From Chryseobacterium sp. G0162 (GTDB lineage Bacteria; Bacteroidota; Bacteroidia; Flavobacteriales; Weeksellaceae): 64,000 bases of DNA. Numbering within the stretch: the stretch's first letter is position 1; every line of letters starts with the position of its first letter. The DNA is taken from the NCBI RefSeq assembly GCF_003815715.1, contig NZ_CP033922.1:1890001-1954000 (forward strand), written 5' to 3'. Both the position numbers and the translations under genes were made by a program. Under the pieces are notes generated by a model that saw nothing but the letters and a program-made list of their open reading frames with translations, was not told the origin of the DNA and searched no databases. Positions 9,096 through 18,160 of the stretch are shown here, piece by piece.

Positions 9096-11756
9096 TTAAT
9101 CTGCTAAATTTGGTGACAACCATTTTTGCGCTTCCTGAATGCTACAACTTCTTCTGTCTGCATAGTCCTTAAGCTGGTCTTCTGTAATTTTTCCTAATCC
9201 AAAATACTTGGCATGCGGGCTTCCGAAATAATATCCTGAAACGGCTGCTGTTGGGAACATCGCTAAGCTTTCTGTAAGGTATACTCCTATATTTTCTTTT
9301 ACTTTTAAAAGATCCCAAATAGTACTTTTTTCCAAGTGGTCTGGGCAAGCCGGATATCCCGGTGCCGGACGAATTCCTTTATATCTTTCTGCGATCAGTT
9401 CTTCATTACTTAATTCTTCCTGAACGGCATAACCCCAGTATTCTGTTCTTACTTTTTTATGTAAAAATTCGGCGTAAGCTTCTGCAAAACGATCCGCCAG
9501 GGCTTTTACCATGATAGCATTGTAATCATCGTTGGCTTTTTCATATTCTTCTGCCAGTTCATCAGTTCCGAAACCTGTGGTTACACAAAATGCTCCCATG
9601 TAATCTGTCTTCCCTGAGCTTTGTGGAGCAATGAAGTCACTTAATGCCAGATAATCTTTTCCTTTTGATCTTTGAGCCTGCTGTCTTAGGGTTAAAAATT
9701 TAGCCTGTTCATTATTATTCTCATCAAAAATCAGAATATCATCGGATTCGTTGGAATTGGCTTTAAAGATTCCAAAGATGGCTTTTGCTGTTAATAGTTT
9801 TTCATCCAGAATTCTATTGAGAATAACCTGTGCATCTTTAAACAGTTCTTTCGCCTGTACTCCTACTACCTCATCTTCTAAGATATTCGGGTATTTCCCG
9901 TGAAGATCCCAGCTTCTGAAGAATGGAGACCAGTCAATGAAAGGTAATAATTCTCTCAGGTCCTGGTTTTCAATTACAGTGATGCCTAAATTATTCGGAG
10001 TGAAGATTTCTTCGTTTTTCCAGTCTATTTTAAACTTACTTTCTCTGGCTTCTTCAATGGAAACATAATCTTTATCAACTTGTCTGTTCAGGAATTTTTC
10101 TCTGAAATCTGAGTAGTCATTCTTCAAATCAGAAACGTATTCTTTATTTCTGTCTCCCAATAATGAGCTTACCACGTTTACAGCCCTTGAAGCATCATTA
10201 ACGTGAACTACTGCATTTTTATATTTCAAATCGATTTTCACTGCGGTGTGTGCCTTTGAAGTAGTTGCACCACCTATCAATAAAGGAAAATCTAAGTTCT
10301 GTCTTTCTAATTCTGAAGCGATGTACACCATTTCATCCAAACTCGGTGTAATTAGTCCGCTTAATCCGATTACGTCTACTTTTTCTGCGATGGCAGTTTG
10401 GATAATCTTTTCAGCCGGAACCATTACGCCAAGGTCAACGATTTCATAGTTGTTACACCCTAAAACTACGCTTACAATATTCTTTCCAATATCGTGAACG
10501 TCTCCTTTTACAGTTGCCATCAGAATTTTTCCGTTCGCTGGTCTTGATCCGTCTTTTTCGGCCTCAATGAAAGGTTGTAAATAAGCAACGGCTTTTTTCA
10601 TTACTCTGGCAGATTTCACTACCTGTGGCAGGAACATTTTTCCGCTTCCGAATAAATCTCCTACAACTCCCATCCCGGTCATTAGATTTACTTCAATAAC
10701 GTGAAGCGGTCTTTCAGCCGATTGTCTGGCTTCTTCTACATCTTCTTCAATAAAACGGTCAATCCCTTTTACCAAAGCATAAGTAATTCTTTCCTGTAAT
10801 GGGTTATTTCTCCATTCCAGATCTTCAGTCTTTTCTTTTTTGACTGATTTATGTTTTTCGGAATAATCAAGAAGTCTTTCTGTAGCGTCTTCTCTTCTAT
10901 CCAGGATTACGTCTTCTACAAGTTCCAGCAATTCCTTATTAATCTCATCGTAAACTTCCAACATGGCAGGATTTACAATACCGATATTCATTCCAGCTTG
11001 AATGGCATGGTAAAGGAATACGGAGTGCATGGCTTCTCTTACGGTATCATTTCCACGGAATGAAAAGGATACATTGCTCACTCCCCCACTCACAGATGCA
11101 TAAGGAAGATTTTGTCTTACCCAGCGTGTAGCTTCGATAAAATCAATAGCATTTTTTCTATGCTCATCCATTCCCGTTGCTACCGGAAAGATATTTAAGT
11201 CGAAAATGATATCTTCAGCCGGGAATCCGATTTGGTTGACCAGGATATCATAAGATCGTTTTGAAATTTCTATTCTTCGTTCAAGATTGTCAGCCTGTCC
11301 TACCTCATCAAATGCCATTACAATTACTGCGGCTCCGTATCTTTTAATTGCTTTGGCGTGTTTGATAAATTCTTCTTCGCCTTCTTTTAAGCTGATAGAG
11401 TTTACTACACATTTCCCCTGAGCCACCTGAAGTCCTGCTTCCAGAATTTCCCATTTGGAAGAGTCTACCATGATGGGGATTCTTGCAATATCCGGTTCTG
11501 AGGCGATTAGATTCAAAAATTTAATCATCGAAGCTTTCCCATCGATCAAACCGTCATCAAAGTTAACATCCAGAATCTGGGCACCTCCTTCTACCTGATG
11601 GCGGGCAATGTCTAATGCTTCAGAGAATTTCTCCTCTTTGATTAGTCTTAAAAACTTTTTGGAACCGGCAACATTGGTCCTTTCACCCACATTGATGAAA
11701 TTACTTTCCGGCGTTATGATAAGAGGCTCGAGGCCTGATAATCTTAAATATTTCAT
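9096..11756 (-). CDS. metH: Methionine synthase, C-terminal part (pterin, B12 and activation domains)
   Basis: An 886-residue protein equal to MetH without its homocysteine domain. The methyl-THF-binding TIM barrel starts at residue 20 with [17 protein letters not shown]. The cobalamin cap lies around 320-400 and the B12 domain has [10 protein letters not shown], with H421 as cobalt ligand. The reactivation domain occupies the C-terminal third, with [12 protein letters not shown] at about 796-807 binding S-adenosylmethionine. Together with the 336-residue protein at 12933-13943 it makes 1222 residues, almost the length of single-chain E. coli MetH (1227). It starts 1 nt after the desaturase stop, so the two are co-transcribed. 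Confidence 0.96.
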   Translation of the reverse strand: MKYLRLSGLEPLIITPESNFINVGERTNVAGSKKFLRLIKEEKFSEALDIARHQVEGGAQILDVNFDDGLIDGKASMIKFLNLIASEPDIARIPIMVDSSKWEILEAGLQVAQGKCVVNSISLKEGEEEFIKHAKAIKRYGAAVIVMAFDEVGQADNLERRIEISKRSYDILVNQIGFPAEDIIFDLNIFPVATGMDEHRKNAIDFIEATRWVRQNLPYASVSGGVSNVSFSFRGNDTVREAMHSVFLYHAIQAGMNIGIVNPAMLEVYDEINKELLELVEDVILDRREDATERLLDYSEKHKSVKKEKTEDLEWRNNPLQERITYALVKGIDRFIEEDVEEARQSAERPLHVIEVNLMTGMGVVGDLFGSGKMFLPQVVKSARVMKKAVAYLQPFIEAEKDGSRPANGKILMATVKGDVHDIGKNIVSVVLGCNNYEIVDLGVMVPAEKIIQTAIAEKVDVIGLSGLITPSLDEMVYIASELERQNLDFPLLIGGATTSKAHTAVKIDLKYKNAVVHVNDASRAVNVVSSLLGDRNKEYVSDLKNDYSDFREKFLNRQVDKDYVSIEEARESKFKIDWKNEEIFTPNNLGITVIENQDLRELLPFIDWSPFFRSWDLHGKYPNILEDEVVGVQAKELFKDAQVILNRILDEKLLTAKAIFGIFKANSNESDDILIFDENNNEQAKFLTLRQQAQRSKGKDYLALSDFIAPQSSGKTDYMGAFCVTTGFGTDELAEEYEKANDDYNAIMVKALADRFAEAYAEFLHKKVRTEYWGYAVQEELSNEELIAERYKGIRPAPGYPACPDHLEKSTIWDLLKVKENIGVYLTESLAMFPTAAVSGYYFGSPHAKYFGLGKITEDQLKDYADRRSCSIQEAQKWLSPNLAD

Positions 11757-11757
11757 T

Positions 11758-12849
11758 TTATTCTTCTAAAATATAGTAGGCATTATTTGCATTCTGCCTT
11801 AATAAATCCCTATGCTTGCCTAAAGCAGTGAGCAACGGAAATCTTTTGTATGCCAAGCCATGTTCTTTAGCAAATTCTTCTATCTCTTCTGTGATCTCAT
11901 TATAATACATGTAGCTGTAATTGGGAAAAAGGTGGTGAGCCACATGAAAATTAAAATTTCCCAATACATTTCTTACCCACCAGTTATTTTCTTTTAAATC
12001 ATTGGTCACTTCAAACTGATGATGAAGCCAGCTAAATGGAAGCCCATTGTCCTTATTCAATCTTGGAAAGGCATTATCAGGAAGAGGGTGCAAAGGCAAT
12101 AGAACAAACAGGGCAAAAATACTTGCCGCAATTACCTGTAAAAACCAAGCTCCTAAAGCCAAACCAATTGATACTTTAAAGAACATAACAGGAATCGCAA
12201 TCTGATAAAAAAAGTAAAATAGCTTATAACTCACCATTTTCACTTTCTCCACCACAGGTATTCTTCCCTGCGTTTTCAAAATCACTCTTTCCTTATCAAA
12301 AAAGTCTCTGAAGTCTCTTATGAACATCCAATTGAACAAATACAACGGATATACTAAAAAGAAAAACCTATGCTGATACTTCTGAACTCCTTTGGCCTTA
12401 ATCCAAGGCACTATTAAAAGCAAACCACTCTGCTCAATATCGGTATCCCAACCATCCACATTCGGATAAGCATGGTGACTTGCGATGTGTCTCTTCTTCC
12501 AGATATAGGAATTAGCTCCTATGAAATCAAAAATGTGCAACACTACTCCATTCAGCTTTTTACTTTTAAAAATATTGTTATGAGCTGCTTCATGGATCAG
12601 ATTTAAATAAATTAAAACCAGAGAAATTCCCATTAAAATAAAACTCAGGATATAGACCCAATGTTTTTCTGCATTCAAAAGAGCAATAAAATATAAACCA
12701 ACATAGATCAGTGGCAGAAGTATCGCTTTGATCTGAATATAGATATCTCTGTTTTCAGGAATAGCTTCTATCCGTTGGTTTACTTTCTTTCTCAATTCAT
12801 TAAACAACTTGGCATCATCTGAATCTTTTAAGTAACTCGGCTTTTCCAT
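11758..12849 (-). CDS. Membrane fatty acid desaturase
   Basis: A di-iron integral-membrane desaturase of 363 residues. The three histidine boxes are HEAAH (86-90), HIASHH (121-126) and HVAHH near residue 308, in the spacing of acyl-lipid/acyl-CoA desaturases. Hydrophobic segments occur at about 40-60, 65-85, 205-225 and 225-250. The regiospecificity cannot be read from sequence. The gene sits between the two halves of the split methionine synthase and ends 1 nt before metH, so it is under the SAM riboswitch. Why a desaturase is wired into methionine control is unclear. Confidence 0.92.
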   Translation of the reverse strand: MEKPSYLKDSDDAKLFNELRKKVNQRIEAIPENRDIYIQIKAILLPLIYVGLYFIALLNAEKHWVYILSFILMGISLVLIYLNLIHEAAHNNIFKSKKLNGVVLHIFDFIGANSYIWKKRHIASHHAYPNVDGWDTDIEQSGLLLIVPWIKAKGVQKYQHRFFFLVYPLYLFNWMFIRDFRDFFDKERVILKTQGRIPVVEKVKMVSYKLFYFFYQIAIPVMFFKVSIGLALGAWFLQVIAASIFALFVLLPLHPLPDNAFPRLNKDNGLPFSWLHHQFEVTNDLKENNWWVRNVLGNFNFHVAHHLFPNYSYMYYNEITEEIEEFAKEHGLAYKRFPLLTALGKHRDLLRQNANNAYYILEE

Positions 12850-12932
12850 TATATTAATTTTTGTGGTTTACTTAAAGTTAATATTTATATTCCAGCCTAC
12901 ATTCTTGATTTTAATTAAAAAAATCTATCTAA

Positions 12933-13943
12933 TTACACAAATTCCTTCAATTTCCTTGGTTCATATTTTTCTACAAGCTCCGCAATCGCCTTGATATGTT
13001 CCGGAGTGGTACCGCAGCAACCTCCAATAATATTAATCAATCCTTTTTCTGCATATTCTTTGATCTGTCTCGCCATATCTTCTGGTGTTTCATCATATTT
13101 TCCAAAGGCATTCGGTAATCCGGCATTGGGGTAAGCTGAAACATAGAATTCTGAATTATGAGCCAATGTTTCCAGATAAGGAGTCAGCTGATCTGCTCCT
13201 AGAGCACAGTTAAAGCCTACACTTAATAGATTCAAATGAGAAACTGAAATTAAAAAGGCTTCAGCGGTCTGTCCGCTCAAAGTTCTTCCTGAAGCATCGG
13301 TAATGGTTCCGGAAACCATAATTGGAATTTTTATTCCTCTTTCTTCCTGAAGTTCATCGATAGCAAATAAGGCAGCCTTAGCATTTAAGGTATCAAATAT
13401 GGTTTCTACCAATAGAATATCTGAACCTCCGTCTAATAAAGCTTCGCATTGCTGTTTGTAAGCGACTCTCAGTTCTTCAAAAGTAATGGCTCTGTATCCC
13501 GGATCATTCACATCAGGGCTTAGGCTTGCCGTTCTGTTGGTTGGACCTATTGACCCTGCTACAAATCTAGGTTTATCCGGAGTTTTGGCTGTGTATTCAT
13601 CACAGGCTTTTCTGGCAATTTTTGCAGACTCATAATTCAGGTCATACACCAGCTCTTCCATGTGGTAATCAGCCATTGCAATGGTAGTTCCGGAGAATGT
13701 ATTGGTTTCAATGATATCAGCTCCTGCTTCCAGATATTTCTTGTGTACTTCTTCAATCGCCTGTGGCTGTGTAAGGGAAAGCAGGTCATTATTTCCTTTT
13801 ACCGGATGTTCCCAGTCTTTGAATCGTTCACCGCGATAGTCTTCTTCTTCAAATTTGTAGCGCTGAAGCATGGTTCCCATGGCTCCGTCCAGGACGAGTA
13901 TTCGTTCTTTGAGGGCTTTGTTTAGTGATTCTATATTTGTCAT
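12933..13943 (-). CDS. metH: Methionine synthase, N-terminal homocysteine-binding part
   Basis: A 336-residue stand-alone homocysteine S-methyltransferase domain. DGAMGTMLQ is at 19-27 and the zinc-thiolate ligands are C246 (GFNCALGA) and C309-C310 ([11 protein letters not shown]). Free-standing Hcy domains also include MmuM/BHMT enzymes, but the co-operonic 886-residue protein that lacks exactly this domain makes it the missing MetH part. The two chains must assemble to transfer methyl from cobalamin to homocysteine. The ATG is preceded by a 95-bp spacer that contains a two-hairpin dispersed repeat. Confidence 0.94.
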   Translation of the reverse strand: MTNIESLNKALKERILVLDGAMGTMLQRYKFEEEDYRGERFKDWEHPVKGNNDLLSLTQPQAIEEVHKKYLEAGADIIETNTFSGTTIAMADYHMEELVYDLNYESAKIARKACDEYTAKTPDKPRFVAGSIGPTNRTASLSPDVNDPGYRAITFEELRVAYKQQCEALLDGGSDILLVETIFDTLNAKAALFAIDELQEERGIKIPIMVSGTITDASGRTLSGQTAEAFLISVSHLNLLSVGFNCALGADQLTPYLETLAHNSEFYVSAYPNAGLPNAFGKYDETPEDMARQIKEYAEKGLINIIGGCCGTTPEHIKAIAELVEKYEPRKLKEFV

Positions 13944-13976
13944 GTCTTTTATAGTTGTTGAGTGAGACTGATATGG

Positions 13977-14033
13977 TTTGGGGTCGATAGGACTTCGTTC
14001 TATCTTTGGTTAAATCGCCCTTTTGGGGCTCTT
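13977..14033 (-). repeat. Two-hairpin dispersed repeat, copy A
   Basis: Read on the minus strand it contains GCCC-CAAAA-GGGC followed by GATAGAAC-GAA-GTCCTATC. It lies between the metZ stop and the split-metH start. Copy B is at 23861-23917. The first hairpin changes from GCCC/GGGC here to TCCC/GGGA there, so pairing is conserved. Confidence 0.85.
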
Positions 14034-14038
14034 TATGA

Positions 14039-15199
14039 TTAGTCTAAGGCTTGTTTTAAGTCTGCGATGATATCGTCTACGTTTTCTAAACCTACTGAAC
14101 AACGAACTAATCCTGCTGTAATTCCTACTTCGTTTCTTTCTTCATCTGACAATTTAGAGTGGGTTGTAGATGCCGGATGGGTTACGATCGTTCTTGTATC
14201 CCCTAAGTTCGCAGAAAGTGAACACATCTGGATCTTATCCAGGAAGTTTCTTCCGCCTTCAATTCCTCCTTTTATTTCAAAAGCAACGATATTCCCCCCT
14301 AGCTTCATCTGCTTTTTAGCTACTTCATAGTTTGGATGGGATTTCAGGAATGGATATTTTACGAGTTCTACATTAGGATGACTTTCTAAAAACTCAGCGA
14401 CCTTTAATGCGTTTTCACAATGCTTTTCAACTCTGATCGCTAATGTTTCAAGGCTTTTTGATAATATCCATGCATTAAAAGGAGACAACGCAGGTCCTGT
14501 ATTTCTTGCGAAAAGATAAATTTCTCTGATCAGGTCTTCTTTTCCTACTGCGATTCCTCCCAAAACTCTTCCCTGCCCGTCGATCAACTTCGTTGCAGAA
14601 TGTACAACAACATCCGCACCATATTTAATAGGCTGTTGAAGATAAGGAGTTGCAAAACAGTTATCTACAATAAAAATCAGATTATGTTTTTTCGCGATTT
14701 GTCCGAAAAACTCCAGATCCAGGATTTCAATTGCAGGATTGGTAGGGGTTTCAAGATATAATATCTTTGTATTTGGTTTTATATATTGTTCTACATTCTG
14801 TGCATCTTCTGCTTTGAAATAAGTGGTTTCAATATTCCATTTCGGAAAATACTTTGTGAATAAAGTGTGAGTAGATCCGAAAACGGACTGACAACTTACA
14901 ATGTGGTCTCCTGCACTTAATAAAGCTGCAAATGTAGAATAGATTGCTGCCATTCCGGTTGCAAAGGCATATCCTGCTTCTGCTCCTTCCATTTTTGCAA
15001 TCTTCTCTGTAAATTCAGATACATTCGGATTGGAGAAACGGCTGTACAGATTCTTAGGCTTTTCTTCAGCAAAGCTTGCTCTCATATCTTCAGCATCCTG
15101 AAAAATAAAGCTGGAAGTAAGATATAATGGTGTGGAATGCTCGTCAAACTGAGATCTCTCCGTCTGGGTTCTTATTGCTGATGTTTCGAAATTTTCCAT
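14039..15199 (-). CDS. metZ: O-acylhomoserine sulfhydrylase / cystathionine gamma-synthase family enzyme
   Basis: A PLP-dependent Cys/Met-metabolism enzyme of 386 residues. The PLP lysine is K204 in HSATKLIDGQGR, and YSRFSNPNV (52-60) and the ATGMAA loop (80-85) are family features. The SATK-x-x-DGQGR form is typical of MetZ, which makes homocysteine from O-succinyl- or O-acetylhomoserine and sulfide. Cystathionine gamma-synthase or gamma-lyase activity cannot be excluded by sequence. It lies in the operon between the homoserine dehydrogenase and metH genes, which fits homocysteine synthesis. Confidence 0.88.
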   Translation of the reverse strand: MENFETSAIRTQTERSQFDEHSTPLYLTSSFIFQDAEDMRASFAEEKPKNLYSRFSNPNVSEFTEKIAKMEGAEAGYAFATGMAAIYSTFAALLSAGDHIVSCQSVFGSTHTLFTKYFPKWNIETTYFKAEDAQNVEQYIKPNTKILYLETPTNPAIEILDLEFFGQIAKKHNLIFIVDNCFATPYLQQPIKYGADVVVHSATKLIDGQGRVLGGIAVGKEDLIREIYLFARNTGPALSPFNAWILSKSLETLAIRVEKHCENALKVAEFLESHPNVELVKYPFLKSHPNYEVAKKQMKLGGNIVAFEIKGGIEGGRNFLDKIQMCSLSANLGDTRTIVTHPASTTHSKLSDEERNEVGITAGLVRCSVGLENVDDIIADLKQALD

Positions 15200-15216
15200 A
15201 TAGTTTTAATTGATTT

Positions 15217-15320
15217 ACCAATGTATCAATCTAACAGTGTAACAATGAGATTCTTCGCTTTGCTCAGAATGACAATGACAGCCATTGGTAAACTGCTACA
15301 TTGTTAGATTGCTACATTAA
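15217..15320. repeat. Inverted-repeat element with a CATTCTGAGC core, inside the met operon
   Basis: Two arms of about 30 bp, related as inverted copies (shared core AATCTAACA), flank GAGATTCTTCGCTTTGCTCA and GAATGACA. The core resembles a short sequence I remember as very common in Bacteroidota intergenic regions. It fills the spacer between metZ and the homoserine dehydrogenase gene and is transcribed with the operon. Confidence 0.7.
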
Positions 15321-15321
15321 T

Positions 15322-16860
15322 TTATTTTGTTTCACTTAGTCTTAAAATATCACCGAATACTCCTCTGGCAGTTACCTGTGCTCCGGCTCCGGCTCCCATA
15401 ATCACAATTGGATTTTCACCATAACTTTCTGTATAGATCTCAAAGATGGAATCTGATCCTTTCAATTGCCCTAATGCTGATGTTGCAGGAACAGAAATCA
15501 GTTTCACATCCAGCTCACCTTTGTCTTTCTGTAAATCGCCATGTAAATCTCCCACATATCTCAACACATGACCTGGTTCCTGATTTTCTTTAATCTTCTG
15601 ATATTCTTCATCAAGCTCATCTAATCTTGTAAGAAATTCTGATTTTGAAACTTCAAGTAAGCTTTCCGGAACCAGATTTTGAATGTTGATATCTTCAAAT
15701 TCATTGATTAAGTCTAGTTCTCTAGCCAAAATCAATAGCTTTCTTGCCACGTCATTTCCTGACAGGTCTTCTCTTGGATCCGGTTCTGTATATCCTTTTT
15801 CTAAAGCTTCGTTGATAATTGTGGAAAACTTATCATCTCTCAAAGAGAAATTGTTGAAAACATAGCTCAATGTTCCTGAGAAAACTCCTTTGATTCTTGT
15901 GATATTCTCTCCTGAAAGGTGTAATAATTTGATGGTATCAATTAACGGAAGACCAGCTCCTACATTTGTTTCATACAGATAACGTCTATTGTTTTTACTC
16001 AACGTATATCTTAGTTTTCTGTATTCTTCAATCGGAAGGGTGTTGAAAATTTTATTGGAAGATACCAGATCAAATCCGTTTTCTGCTAATGCATGATAGT
16101 TTTTTACAAAGTCTTTACTTGCTGTGTTGTCTACAACAATGAGGTTCTCCAATTGATTTTCATTGGAAAAATTGATTAATTCCTGAACGTCCGAAGAATG
16201 CTCTGCCGTTAAAACCTCATCAGACCAATTATTGTCAAACCCTTTTTTATTGAATGCAATTTTCTTTGAATTGGCTACTGCAACAACTTTCAGATCTACT
16301 TTTTTACGTCTTTTGATCTCTTCTGAAGACTCAAGAACCTGTTCGATTAATGTTTTCCCTACATTTCCATGGCCAATAATGGCCAGATGAACGGTCTTCG
16401 GCTTTTTGAAAATCTCAGATTCTATAATATTCCTGGTTTTTTCGTCCTGTGAAGAAGTCACCACGATATTTACTCTGTTTTCACCGGCAACCTGATTTAA
16501 CAGCAATGGGAAAACGTTGTTTCTTGCGAGTTCTGCAAAAATTTTGTTAGAATCTTCTGCTACAAAACCTATAACAGAAACATTGTTGATACTGTATATT
16601 TGAGATACTTTTCCTGATTTTCTTTCTGTTTCAAATTCATCAATAAGACAAGCCACTGCTTTTTCAGCATCATTTTCGTGAACTAAAATAGAAATTCCGT
16701 TTTCTATAGCTTGCTGGGAGATTACTCCCACACTGATGCGCGCTAAAGTAAGCGCTTTAAAAATTCGTCCGTCAATTCCGATTTCCCCTAAGAAATCTTC
16801 CCCTTCAAATTTGACAATTGATCTGTTCTTCAAAAATTTTATTTCTTTAGCATTTTTCAT
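15322..16860 (-). CDS. Homoserine dehydrogenase with N-terminal ACT domains
   Basis: Reduces aspartate semialdehyde to homoserine, the precursor for the MetX reaction encoded upstream. The 512-residue protein begins with about 150 residues that look like the paired ACT regulatory domains of aspartokinase III/ThrA. The NAD(P)-binding GHGNVG follows at 163-168, and the HSD catalytic segments (ETNVGAGLP, GVFSGTLSYV, GYTEPDPREDLSG) lie further on. It resembles ThrA with the aspartokinase catalytic domain deleted, since the usual N-terminal kinase of about 280 residues is absent. The ACT pair may sense threonine or another amino acid. It starts 3 nt after the metX stop. Confidence 0.93.
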   Translation of the reverse strand: MKNAKEIKFLKNRSIVKFEGEDFLGEIGIDGRIFKALTLARISVGVISQQAIENGISILVHENDAEKAVACLIDEFETERKSGKVSQIYSINNVSVIGFVAEDSNKIFAELARNNVFPLLLNQVAGENRVNIVVTSSQDEKTRNIIESEIFKKPKTVHLAIIGHGNVGKTLIEQVLESSEEIKRRKKVDLKVVAVANSKKIAFNKKGFDNNWSDEVLTAEHSSDVQELINFSNENQLENLIVVDNTASKDFVKNYHALAENGFDLVSSNKIFNTLPIEEYRKLRYTLSKNNRRYLYETNVGAGLPLIDTIKLLHLSGENITRIKGVFSGTLSYVFNNFSLRDDKFSTIINEALEKGYTEPDPREDLSGNDVARKLLILARELDLINEFEDINIQNLVPESLLEVSKSEFLTRLDELDEEYQKIKENQEPGHVLRYVGDLHGDLQKDKGELDVKLISVPATSALGQLKGSDSIFEIYTESYGENPIVIMGAGAGAQVTARGVFGDILRLSETK

Positions 16861-16863
16861 TAC

Positions 16864-17802
16864 TTATAAAATGTTTTTTATGATATTATTTAATTGTTGA
16901 TATTCCATTAGGAAGGCGTCATGCCCATGTATAGATTGGATCTCGTGATAAGAGATATTCTCCTTTTTCTTTTTCAGTTTCTCAAAACACATTCGGATTT
17001 CAGAAGCCGGGAAGAATAAATCTGTATCTACGGAGATCATGTGCATTCGTGCTTGTATATTCTCCAGAGTAGTTTCATCAGCATTGATATTCATCAGTAA
17101 ATGATTCATCAGCTTGTATGCTTGTAAACTAAACCTTTCGTTTAGCGCGTTACCATGATAAACCAGCCAGTCTTCTGATTCTAAGCGTTGCCTTTCCTGA
17201 TTGTATTTGTTTTGAAATCTGTCGTTAAGTGATTCCGGAGTTCTATAGCACAACATCGCATGGATTCTTGCTTTTTGTAATGGTTCTTCTTTATCATTCA
17301 ATAAAAATTTCTGAACCAGACATTGTGCATGAAGCCAATCATGTGTTCTGTAATCACAGGCAATGGGAATAAAAATTTCTGCCAGCTTTGGTTGTTTTGC
17401 TAACATTTCCCATGCAATTCCTCCTCCCAGGGAGCCTCCAATAATGGTATATAAATTTTTGATATGTAGAGCTTCTAATCCTTTCAGAAAAATATTGGCT
17501 ATGTCTGAAGGCGTGAAGTCTTCATAGTCTTCAATTAAAAAATGATCGTATCCGTTTCCGGGGATATTGAAACACAGAACAGTGTACTTATTAGTATCAA
17601 CGATCTGATTTTCGCCTACCAATTGTTTCCACCAGCCTTTTTCTCCGGATACATTTGAATTTCCGGTAAGGGCATGATTAATTAAAATGATTGGGGCTGT
17701 AAACAGATCTTTCCCGAAAAGCTCATAGCTCAACGAGATATTGTATTCCTTTTGGGAATGGATTTGATACGAAAGATTAATATAGTTTAGTTCTGTTTTC
17801 AA
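16864..17802 (-). CDS. metX: Homoserine O-acyltransferase (MetX-like alpha/beta hydrolase)
   Basis: Activates homoserine by acylation for homocysteine synthesis. An alpha/beta hydrolase fold shows nucleophile S124 in GGSLGGG, an acid in VDTDLFFP and the histidine in IHGHDAF. At 312 residues it is somewhat shorter than typical MetX (about 350). The frame stays open to a GTG at 17838 (324 residues). I chose the TTG at 17802, giving MKTELNYINL, because the added segment is AT-rich leader-like sequence directly behind the riboswitch; this choice is uncertain. Acetyl versus succinyl specificity is not readable with confidence. It is the first gene of the SAM-riboswitch operon. Confidence 0.88.
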   Translation of the reverse strand: MKTELNYINLSYQIHSQKEYNISLSYELFGKDLFTAPIILINHALTGNSNVSGEKGWWKQLVGENQIVDTNKYTVLCFNIPGNGYDHFLIEDYEDFTPSDIANIFLKGLEALHIKNLYTIIGGSLGGGIAWEMLAKQPKLAEIFIPIACDYRTHDWLHAQCLVQKFLLNDKEEPLQKARIHAMLCYRTPESLNDRFQNKYNQERQRLESEDWLVYHGNALNERFSLQAYKLMNHLLMNINADETTLENIQARMHMISVDTDLFFPASEIRMCFEKLKKKKENISYHEIQSIHGHDAFLMEYQQLNNIIKNIL

Positions 17803-17864
17803 TTCTATTATATATTTTAATACAATTGAAAATGCCACAGGAAATGGCTGAAAAGAACTTCAGT

Positions 17865-17971
17865 AAGTTATCTGTCCAAAATAATTTTGGTAGAACGTAG
17901 CACCTTCTTTGCTTGCGCAAAGGGTTGCTAAGGTTTCATAGGGTCTAATCCCTCAACCTTTCTTGATAACA
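17865..17971 (-). ncRNA. SAM-I (S-box) riboswitch
   Basis: On the minus strand the P1 stem GTTATC/GATAAC encloses AAGAAAGGTTGAGGGATTAG, then ACCCTATGAAACCTTAGCAACC, a P3 hairpin around TTTGCGCAAGCAAA, and AAGGTGCTACGTTCTACC. These match the S-box core (GAGGGA, GAAACC, GCAACC, AAGGTGCTA). It lies between a consensus promoter and metX. The expression platform is unclear. A CTGAA/TTCAG hairpin and a GCCA/TGGC hairpin follow, but no strong T-tract, so control may be translational. Confidence 0.95.
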
Positions 17972-17999
17972 TTTTCAATATTTGAATGAACGAATGGTG

Positions 18000-18028
18000 C
18001 AAAGGTAGTTCTTTTCTTTTAAAATCAA
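18000..18028 (-). promoter_or_regulatory. Promoter of the methionine operon
   Basis: Minus-strand TTG (18028-18026), 18-nt spacer, TACCTTTG (18007-18000). The predicted start lies just before the riboswitch P1 stem. It is divergent from the glucosidase promoter. Confidence 0.8.
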
Positions 18029-18110
18029 AAAAAAAATAATTTAATATTTTAAAAAGCCCTTAAATAGAAGTCTCTCAAGGGCATATTAATTATTCTTCAG
18101 ATAAAATGAA

Positions 18111-18141
18111 TTGGAATTATTTTTCAAAAAAACTACCTTCG
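18111..18141 (+). promoter_or_regulatory. Promoter of the glucosidase gene
   Basis: TTG (18111-18113), 20-nt spacer, TACCTTCG (18134-18141), one mismatch to TAnnTTTG. The ATG at 18161 leaves a leader of about 15 nt. Confidence 0.65.
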
Positions 18142-18160
18142 TATAGAAAAATGATGATAT

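Noticed and set aside
17803..17838. GTG start at 17838 for metX
   Set aside because: Kept as an alternative only. The added 12 residues come from AT-rich leader directly after the riboswitch, and MKTELNYINL is the more natural N-terminus.
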